In this document: piece by piece, positions 5,622 to 10,478 of the stretch
Position numbering within the stretch: position 1 is the first letter of the stretch
How the letters are laid out: each line of letters starts with the position of its first letter
NCBI GenBank assembly: GCA_947259235.1
Contig: CAMYLL010000047.1
Span: 1-12,817 of the forward strand
Direction: 5' to 3'
Length of the DNA: 12,817 nucleotides
From: an uncultured Pseudodesulfovibrio sp.
GTDB lineage: Bacteria; Desulfobacterota; Desulfovibrionia; Desulfovibrionales; Desulfovibrionaceae
Notes under the pieces: model-generated
The model's database searches: none
What the model saw: the letters and a program-made list of their open reading frames with translations, nothing else
Told to the model about the DNA's origin: nothing
Translations under genes and position numbers: made by a program

Positions 5622-8012
5622 GTGCGTGACCAAACCACGGAGTTCGACCTGGACGAGCGGCAGGACGGCTACGACCTGACCAGTGAAGAGGACGTAGCCA
5701 GGCACCTGGAGGCGAACCGCGTGGTCACCCAGCTGACCCAGATGCTGGACATGGAGGTCGATGAACCGGTCCTCCAGGGGGACGGTACCCCGGAACTCGA
5801 CAACAAGGGCCTGCCCAAGACCCGCAAGGTGCGCCTGTTCGACGAGTCCGACCTCGGGCCCGAGGTCTATCAGCCCCTGGTGCGCCAGGGCCTGATGGCC
5901 GAGACCTTCGTCCCGGACAAGTACAGCGAGACCCGGGAGATGCTCGACGGCTCGTTTGACGCCTACAAGAACCACCTCGACGAGGAAGGCGTCAAGCACT
6001 GGGCGCTACGCGGGGAAAACTGGGACCTGGGCTTCAGCCTGGTGTCCAACAGTATCGGCATGCTGGGCTCCATCGGCCAGGGGATTGCCGGTCCCCTAGA
6101 CGTCAACCCGAAAGAAATGGAGCCCGGGGACGGCTTGGCCCCCGGCCTCGATTACTTCGAGGAGATCGGCAAGGCGGAGAACATCATCGAACTGAGCGGC
6201 CAAATCTGGGACATGTTCGACAACTTCGGCGTCGGTGCGGGCACGGAAGTCTATGAACTCGGCGACACGGTGGTCGGCAAGGTCAAGGAAAGCCGCAAGA
6301 AGATACCGAAACAGTTGGCGAGCAAGCTCGCCGAGATGCTTGCCGCGGGGATTGCCTCGACGCTGGGCGATGCGGTGAAGAACCCATGGAAGCTGTCCGT
6401 GATGGCCAGTTCCACCTACGGCAGCACGGTCAAGACCACGGTGATCACCAAGCACCTGATGAGTTTCGACGAGGCCGAGGACAAGTCCGCCGTGGTCACC
6501 AAGGTGGTGACTGAACTCGGTGGTGGGGTCGAGGTCGTCCTGAAGGGCTTCAAAGAAGGTAACGACGTACTGGCCCGGGCCGGCAAGAAGGCGAAGAAGG
6601 ACCTCATCACGAACGTATCCGCCGACAGCGTGGCCGATGCCCTGGATGCGGCGAATATGTCCCAGGCCTTCCAGGCCATCGTCGACGGGGCCAAGATCGC
6701 GATTGCCGGGGTGCTCGGCGACAGCCAGGTCAAGGCGGTCCTGGACGCCAACGCCGAGACAATCAATGCCGATCTCGGCAAGCAACTGGGCGTGCAGATG
6801 ACCAAGGAGATGGCCGACGAGGAAAAACGCGCTAAGGACGAGCTCCAGGCCATCGCAGGCGAAAAGGACGAGGCGAAACGCGCCGGACTCATCGACAAGA
6901 AGATCCTCGAACTGGAGAGGCTACAGAAGATCCTCGAATGGTCGGAGAAGATAGTCAACCTGGGCTTCGACGTCGTCTCCAAGTTCATCGGCCCCATGGC
7001 CATCGCCGGCTCCGCCTTCAAGCTCTCCCTGAGCATCACCAGGGCCGCGCTGCAGGCCGGTTACCTGATCACGTTCCTGGAAACCAAGAAGCAGATGCTC
7101 AATGCGGCCAGTCCGTATTCCGCACCGGTGCGCAACTTCGTCGAGAATGCGGGCTTCCACATGGTGCATCACCAGATCAATGCCGCCTGCGAACTGGTGA
7201 ATATGATCGGCGCCATTATCGAAACAGTTGGTTCGGCGACCGGACCCGGCGCGGCAGCCGCGGTGACCACCGGCAAGATCATCTCCAGCGTCGCCAGCGC
7301 GAGCGCCTCCACCGAGGCGATTATGTACGAACTGGCCAAGCGCTATAAGCTGGAGCAGGCCTGGAAGGCCTATCGCCTCGCCCTGACCCGCTCGGAGAAC
7401 CGCAAACTCGGCCTGATTGCGATGAAGAAGAACCCGACCCTGGCCAAGTACGCGGTAGCCTGGGGTGCGGTGATCAAGAAGGACCCGCTGGTCAAGGACT
7501 TCCTGGGCTGGTGCCACTTGGACGAGATGACCCTGAAGGACCCCAAGACCAACGTGGACAAGGTCGTCAAATACCTGGAGGTACGCTTCTCCGAGGACAT
7601 CGAGGTGAAGGGGCGTGAGGCCTTGCCCACGAAATGGGAACCGACCAAGATCGAACTGACGGCCAGTTGCTGGGCCGGCACCAAACGCCGCGCGGAACAG
7701 ACGGCGGACCTCATCCCCACCGACACGCGCAGCCTGGATCTCGCCCTCGCGGCCTTCGACAAGGCCTACAAGGCCCTGTCCGAGGCGTTCAAGCCGAACG
7801 CCAACCTACCGGAGTACCCCGCCAACGAAGACGTCGATTCAGGCCTGAAGGAGCTGGACGCGGTCGCCCTCGCCTTCAACCAGTACCGGCCCAAGCGCCA
7901 ATCGGGCAAGGGTACGATCATGCACCAGCAGATGAAGGACGTGGTCAAACGGTTCACCGGGGCATTGCAGCGCTACCAAGATAAAATCGAGGGGATGAAA
8001 GCCCCGACCTAA
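5622..8012 (+). CDS. Helical protein with membrane-prone segments, unknown
   Basis: A 796-aa partner of the upstream giant gene, 8 bp downstream of its stop and of the same base and codon style (AAG, GAC, ATC, CTG/CTC dominate). I recognise no family. Residues ~1-130 are acidic and mixed. From ~136 on it is helical, with low-charge Gly/Ala/Ile stretches at ~136-160 (FSLVSNSIGMLGSIGQGIAG), ~235-250, ~345-370, ~445-484 (around SKFIGPMAIAGSAFKLSLSI) and ~524-570 (around MIGAIIETVGSATGPGAAAA). A highly charged coiled-coil-like region (~392-443) precedes the two longest hydrophobic stretches. This charged-then-amphipathic pattern without a signal peptide resembles alpha-helical membrane-inserting or translocation domains, but that is inference. 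The start is GTG at 5622; its ribosome site is weak, so coupling to the upstream gene is likely. An in-frame ATG at 5742 is an alternative start. Confidence 0.85.
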   Translation: MRDQTTEFDLDERQDGYDLTSEEDVARHLEANRVVTQLTQMLDMEVDEPVLQGDGTPELDNKGLPKTRKVRLFDESDLGPEVYQPLVRQGLMAETFVPDKYSETREMLDGSFDAYKNHLDEEGVKHWALRGENWDLGFSLVSNSIGMLGSIGQGIAGPLDVNPKEMEPGDGLAPGLDYFEEIGKAENIIELSGQIWDMFDNFGVGAGTEVYELGDTVVGKVKESRKKIPKQLASKLAEMLAAGIASTLGDAVKNPWKLSVMASSTYGSTVKTTVITKHLMSFDEAEDKSAVVTKVVTELGGGVEVVLKGFKEGNDVLARAGKKAKKDLITNVSADSVADALDAANMSQAFQAIVDGAKIAIAGVLGDSQVKAVLDANAETINADLGKQLGVQMTKEMADEEKRAKDELQAIAGEKDEAKRAGLIDKKILELERLQKILEWSEKIVNLGFDVVSKFIGPMAIAGSAFKLSLSITRAALQAGYLITFLETKKQMLNAASPYSAPVRNFVENAGFHMVHHQINAACELVNMIGAIIETVGSATGPGAAAAVTTGKIISSVASASASTEAIMYELAKRYKLEQAWKAYRLALTRSENRKLGLIAMKKNPTLAKYAVAWGAVIKKDPLVKDFLGWCHLDEMTLKDPKTNVDKVVKYLEVRFSEDIEVKGREALPTKWEPTKIELTASCWAGTKRRAEQTADLIPTDTRSLDLALAAFDKAYKALSEAFKPNANLPEYPANEDVDSGLKELDAVALAFNQYRPKRQSGKGTIMHQQMKDVVKRFTGALQRYQDKIEGMKAPT

Positions 8013-8039
8013 TTGTTCCGGCGATGGGTCCGAAACCCT

Positions 8040-8076
8040 CGCCTTCAGGCGAAACCTTTAGGTTTTACTTTTTTTT
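8040..8076 (+). terminator. Terminator-like hairpins after the two-gene unit
   Basis: Beginning 27 bp after the stop at 8012 come two adjacent short hairpins: CGCC-TTCA-GGCG (8040-8051) and AAACC-TTTA-GGTTT (8052-8065). A run of eight T follows at 8069-8076. The arrangement fits a rho-independent terminator for the two-gene plus-strand unit, though the second stem is AT-rich and weak. Confidence 0.55.
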
Positions 8077-8089
8077 GGGTGTGTTGAGT

Positions 8090-8363
8090 GGGTGCCACTG
8101 CTGGACAAGCCCAATCCCGTTCGGCACAAGATTTGGGCAACCGTCTGCGTGCACCGACAGCAATTCACTCTCTTCTCAGCCTTTTCTCAGCCTTTTCTGT
8201 GGCAGCAAATGAACCACGACGAAACAACGCAACGACGAACAGGGACTTAATTTTTCGTTGATTGATTCGTTGTTTCCGTTGTTTCGTTGTGGTTCAAAAT
8301 TTTCTGCTACTCGCCAACAACTTTTGTGCCGAACAGGATTGGGACAAGCCAGCAGTGGCACCC
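8090..8363. repeat. Split 15-bp hairpin repeat interrupted by a small element
   Basis: GGGTGCCACTGCTGG (8090-8104) and its exact reverse complement (8349-8363) flank an insertion. Both arms adjoin ACAAG in the same orientation (8105-8109 and 8344-8348). Removing the sequence between the two ACAAG copies plus one copy restores a perfect hairpin with a 15-bp stem and a 5-nt loop, which I infer to be the ancestral site. I recall hairpins of this CCACTGCTGG type as frequent intergenic repeats in planctomycetes; that memory is not checked. Confidence 0.7.
8110..8343. mobile_element. MITE-like element with terminal inverted repeats
   Basis: The ends CCCAATCCCGTTCGGCACA (8110-8128) and the reverse complement of 8325-8343 match at 18 of 19 positions. 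The element is ~234 bp and encodes nothing plausible. It is flanked by direct copies of ACAAG (up to GGACAAGCC, 9 bp, if the duplication includes the ambiguous bases), as expected of a target-site duplication. Inside lies a second inverted pair of ~29 bp (8211-8239 and 8266-8295, starting GAACCACGACGAAACAACG), so the transcript would fold as nested hairpins. An 11-bp tandem duplication, TCTCAGCCTTT, sits at 8174-8195. The element is presumably mobilised in trans by a transposase not in this window. Confidence 0.65.
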
Positions 8364-8413
8364 CAGGGCTGGATTTGTCAAAATGCTGTCGTGAAATTTT
8401 CATGATGCATCGA

Positions 8414-8443
8414 GTGAGCAAAGGACTTCAGTCCGTCGCTCAC
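8414..8443. repeat. REP-like imperfect hairpin
   Basis: GTGAGC (8414-8419) pairs with GCTCAC (8438-8443), and GGACT-TC-AGTCC in the middle extends the stem with small internal bulges. It lies 12 bp before another perfect hairpin (8456-8475). Paired hairpins of this kind resemble REP units mobilised by REP-associated tyrosine transposases (TnpA-REP), but no such gene is in the window. Confidence 0.45.
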
Positions 8444-8455
8444 GAAACTTAAATC

Positions 8456-8475
8456 CTACCGGCTTCAGCCGGTAG
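8456..8475. repeat. Perfect 9-bp-stem hairpin, REP-like
   Basis: CTACCGGCT-TC-AGCCGGTAG is a perfect 9-bp stem with a 2-nt loop. It follows the imperfect hairpin at 8414-8443 and immediately precedes the left copy of the 168-bp inverted sequence. No T-run follows, so it is more likely a REP-type palindrome than a terminator. Confidence 0.5.
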
Positions 8476-8482
8476 ATGTTTA

Positions 8483-8649
8483 TTTACTCAAAGTGAAAAC
8501 AGGTATCCCTCGTGCTGGCCGGTTTGGGCCGGAAAAGCCCACTCCATCCGCCTCTCAACCAGGTTTCTTGGTGAGCTGCCGCGGTGCGGAAACGAGGGCT
8601 GTTTTCTCGGGCTTTACCGGCTTCATGGAGTCCCTGTTTTCAGTTTAAG
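8483..8649 (+). repeat. ~168-bp inverted sequence, left copy
   Basis: This segment is repeated in reverse complement at 9051-9219. By eye there are about two dozen mismatches in ~168 positions. Conserved stretches include GGGCCGGAAAAGCCCA, TCTCAACCAGGTTTC and CTGTTTTCTCGGGCTTTACC. Each copy also has short related ends (GTGAAAACAGG near one end, CTGAAAACAGG on the opposite strand near the other), as in a small non-autonomous element. No protein is convincingly encoded. Confidence 0.75.
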
Positions 8650-8811
8650 TTATTTACAAGCGATCACGGGCCAGATGTGAGGGAGTTTGTCCTGCAAAAT
8701 TATCAAAAGAAAGATGTACGCAAAAGGCTGTCACAGGCTTCAAAAACCTACGCCAAGCACGCTGACGCTGATATTGCTAATGCAATATGTGAGTTAGGCG
8801 GGACGATTTAA
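8650..8811 (+). pseudogene. Orphan 3' gene fragment between inverted copies
   Basis: About 53 codons ending in TAA at 8811 read as a normal soluble, charged protein tail, for example DVREFVLQNYQKKDVRKRL and HADADIANAICELGG. Upstream the frame runs straight into the 168-bp repeat, where it turns into Arg/Ser/Pro-rich sequence (start at 8584), which suggests the repeat has replaced the 5' part of a gene. I do not recognise the family. It is unlikely to be expressed as a functional protein. Confidence 0.35.
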
Positions 8812-8819
8812 ATGCAGGC

Positions 8820-8858
8820 GACGTAAACGGGCCGTGGGGACGTAAACGGGACGTCCCG
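8820..8858. repeat. 19-bp-period tandem repeat with palindromic end
   Basis: GACGTAAACGGG occurs at 8820-8831 and again at 8839-8850. The second copy runs into the palindrome CGGGACGTCCCG (8847-8858). Its role is unknown; it lies just after the orphan gene fragment. Confidence 0.5.
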
Positions 8859-8871
8859 AAAAAGAAAATTA

Positions 8872-8889
8872 AAACCTTACGTAAGGTTT
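8872..8889. repeat. 18-bp perfect palindrome
   Basis: AAACCTTACGTAAGGTTT is a perfect 18-bp palindrome with no loop, located between the inverted 168-bp copies. It could be a dimeric-protein binding site, a resolution or recombination site, or a relic. No neighbouring regulator gene supports one reading over another. Confidence 0.45.
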
Positions 8890-9035
8890 GGAATCTAGTT
8901 GTTGCGTCCTCTAATGGCTCCCCGCGTGATACCAGCCTGTCTGTTGCCGCTGAACCCGAACCTTTAGGCGTTGGGCAGATGAGAACTTACCCATCGACAG
9001 CCCAATGGATTGGCTGCGCTGGGATTTTCGATCAC

Positions 9036-9233
9036 GCGGCAGGTAAAAACCTCAAACTGAAAACGGAGGCCTCCATAAAGCCGGTAAAGCCCGAGAAAAC
9101 AGCCCCCCCTTTTCGTACCGCGGCGGATCACAAGGAAACCTGGTTGAGACGCGGATGGAATGGGCTTTTCCGGCCCAAGCTGGCCAGCACTAGGCATACC
9201 TGTGTTCACTTTAAGTAAAAACTTACCTGCCGC
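9036..9233. repeat. 11-bp inverted flank around the right repeat copy
   Basis: GCGGCAGGTAA (9036-9046) and its exact reverse complement TTACCTGCCGC (9223-9233) bracket the right copy of the 168-bp sequence. The left copy has no matching bracket. The right copy may therefore be the fuller element, with true ends out to these positions, and the left copy a shortened or secondary one. Confidence 0.5.
9051..9219 (-). repeat. ~168-bp inverted sequence, right copy
   Basis: Reverse-complement partner of 8483-8649. It contains GAGAAAACAGCCCCCC, GAAACCTGGTTGAGA and GGGCTTTTCCGGCCC, complementary to the corresponding blocks of the left copy. Together the copies could form a cruciform or be a substrate for inversion of the ~400 bp between them. 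Confidence 0.75.
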
Positions 9234-9272
9234 TCGCCTTACGCAGTTGCTGAACCCGCATGCACGGGGGCC

Positions 9273-9287
9273 AGAGCCGCAGGCTCT
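9273..9287 (-). terminator. Short hairpin at the end of the acyltransferase gene
   Basis: AGAGCC-GCA-GGCTCT forms a perfect 6-bp stem with a 3-nt loop and overlaps the TAG stop (9288-9286) of the minus-strand acyltransferase gene. No T-run follows on the minus strand, so intrinsic termination is not well supported; it may protect the 3' end of the mRNA. Confidence 0.3.
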
Positions 9288-10074
9288 AGGCAGACTTGTT
9301 TTCTGGCCAGATCCGTGGCCAGTCCGGCAGCGCGGGTTCTGGCCGAGCCGGGGGCAAAGCCGTTGAGGTCCGTACGCGGGATCGGCGTCTTTCGCAGATC
9401 TCGCCCCTGCGGTGGGCGCCGCTGCGGGCCCAATCGGATGCCTCTTCCGACAAATCGGTCAGCAAACGCTCCACGCTGCGGCGGTGAACTTCCCAGGCGG
9501 AACGCTGCAGGTCAGCGGGGATGGAGATTTCCGGACCAATAATGCAACGGGCCTGCGAATAGGGACGGGGCACGGCAAAGCGGTCCCAGCTGTTCAGCCG
9601 CCAAGGGCGATCGTAGCCAAATCCCAAGGGGACAATGGGCAGCCCCAATTTGGCCGCCAGAAAAATGGTGCCGCTGGAGAGCTGACGGCGCGGGCCCCGC
9701 GGTCCGTCGGGGGTCATGGTGAGATGCATGTGCCGGCCGCGGCGTTTCATTTCCAAGAGGGCGGCAACGCCCCCCCGATTGGTGGATCCGCGGACACACT
9801 CGAAACCCATATGGTGGGCTACGTGGGCCAAGACTTCGGCGTCTTTGTGCCGACTCAGCAGCATCGCCAACTTGCAATGCGGTCGCAAGTATAAAGGTTG
9901 CAAAATGTACTCATGCCAGAATACGTAGATCCGCGGCTGCGCGGTGCCCCAGCGGGGATCCAGGGCACGGTCGTAGGCCAGCGAACGGTAGCGGAGCGTA
10001 TGCATCCAGGAGGTCAGGCCTTGGGCGGCCACGAGCCCTGTCAGACCCGTGGCCCAGGCAAGTGATGTGCTCAT
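9286..10074 (-). CDS. Lysophospholipid acyltransferase family (DUF374-type)
   Basis: A 262-aa membrane-associated acyltransferase of the DUF374/LPLAT type, expected to transfer an acyl chain from acyl-ACP or acyl-CoA to a lipid acceptor in the cytoplasmic membrane; the acceptor is not known. Landmarks are an N-terminal hydrophobic stretch (residues ~5-22), FWHEYI (52-57), the S-R-H-K-D-A-E block (74-80, the family's S-x-H-x-D-x-E), R-G-S-T-N-R-G-G (95-102), T-P-D-G-P-R-G-P (121-128) and a LPIVPLGFGY strand (145-154). All hallmark motifs are present, so it should be active. The C-terminal ~40 residues are Arg/Pro-rich and look disordered. It is last of the minus-strand cluster; the ATG at 10074 lies 49 bp after the preceding gene, with only a weak GGGA site 10 nt upstream. 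It is distantly related in fold to LpxL-type lipid A acyltransferases, so a role in outer-membrane lipids is plausible. Confidence 0.88.
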   Translation of the reverse strand: MSTSLAWATGLTGLVAAQGLTSWMHTLRYRSLAYDRALDPRWGTAQPRIYVFWHEYILQPLYLRPHCKLAMLLSRHKDAEVLAHVAHHMGFECVRGSTNRGGVAALLEMKRRGRHMHLTMTPDGPRGPRRQLSSGTIFLAAKLGLPIVPLGFGYDRPWRLNSWDRFAVPRPYSQARCIIGPEISIPADLQRSAWEVHRRSVERLLTDLSEEASDWARSGAHRRGEICERRRSRVRTSTALPPARPEPALPDWPRIWPENKSA

Positions 10075-10123
10075 CAGTAGTTATTCCCACAGTTAGAAAC
10101 AGGGATGAGGGGATGCGTGTGAT

Positions 10124-10465
10124 CTATCCAGTTAAATCCAGTGTATTGCCGCTCTCGCCGGAGGGATCTTTGACTGGGGGAGGAGAATTTTCGGCCGCCG
10201 GGTCGGATGGCCGGTCCTCGTGTTTCTGCTGCCCCTTGGCACCCGGTTCCCACAGGCGACGACCGTCGGCATCACGATCGGAGGCCCCTTCGTCTTGCTC
10301 GGTCTCTCCAATGCCGGTGGCCTTTTCCGTCTTTTCCTCCCCGGCGACCTGGCGCTGGATGGCATTTGCATCTTGCTTGGCGCGCTCCGTCTCGCTGCCC
10401 TGGGTTTGTGATAAAGGCGCGCCCGCGGCGCTACTTACGATTCCACTAACAGGTCCCATGTGCAT
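10124..10465 (-). CDS. Small disordered conserved protein in envelope operon
   Basis: A 113-aa hydrophilic protein, rich in Gln, Glu, Asp, Gly, Ser and Pro, with no signal peptide or membrane segment. It begins MHMGPVSGIVSSAAGAPLSQ, has a charged middle (ETERAKQDANAIQRQ) that could form one helix, then a low-complexity Pro/Glu region, and ends SGESGNTLDLTG. The start-GPVSG and end-LDLTG signature looks to me like a small hypothetical protein conserved in planctomycetes; no function is known to me. The ATG overlaps the stop of the AsmA-like gene (TAATG) and has GGAG 9 nt upstream, so it is probably translationally coupled. A second in-frame ATG two codons in (MGPVSG) may be the true start. Confidence 0.75.
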   Translation of the reverse strand: MHMGPVSGIVSSAAGAPLSQTQGSETERAKQDANAIQRQVAGEEKTEKATGIGETEQDEGASDRDADGRRLWEPGAKGQQKHEDRPSDPAAENSPPPVKDPSGESGNTLDLTG

Positions 10466-10478
10466 TACTTTTTACTCC
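10463..10478 (-). promoter_or_regulatory. TAATG stop/start overlap with internal ribosome site
   Basis: On the minus strand the AsmA-like gene ends TAA (10467-10465) and the small protein begins ATG (10465-10463), sharing one base. GGAG at 10478-10475, inside the AsmA-like coding end, is 9 nt from the ATG. This arrangement is typical of termination-reinitiation coupling and supports one polycistronic mRNA. Confidence 0.7.

Noticed and set aside
6096..7517. Minus-strand frames of 198-229 aa across the 796-aa gene
   Set aside because: Antisense shadows from the same GC3 effect; His/Arg/Gly-rich with no family resemblance.
8090..8363. CRISPR-like or tandem array between the large operon and the envelope cluster
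   Set aside because: The repeats are inverted, not regularly spaced direct repeats, and there are no spacers or cas genes.
8584..8660. Full-length gene starting at 8584
   Set aside because: The first ~25 codons come from the 168-bp repeat, so that start is probably accidental; only the downstream part looks like real protein sequence.
8958..8980. attC-like GTTGGGC core site after the gene fragment
   Set aside because: A GTTRRRY-type word is present, but no matching RYYYAAC partner or imperfect palindrome lies at attC distance, and no integron integrase is in the window.
9412..9894. 160-aa plus-strand open frame opposite the acyltransferase
   Set aside because: The minus strand here carries all DUF374 hallmark motifs, so the plus-strand frame is the shadow.
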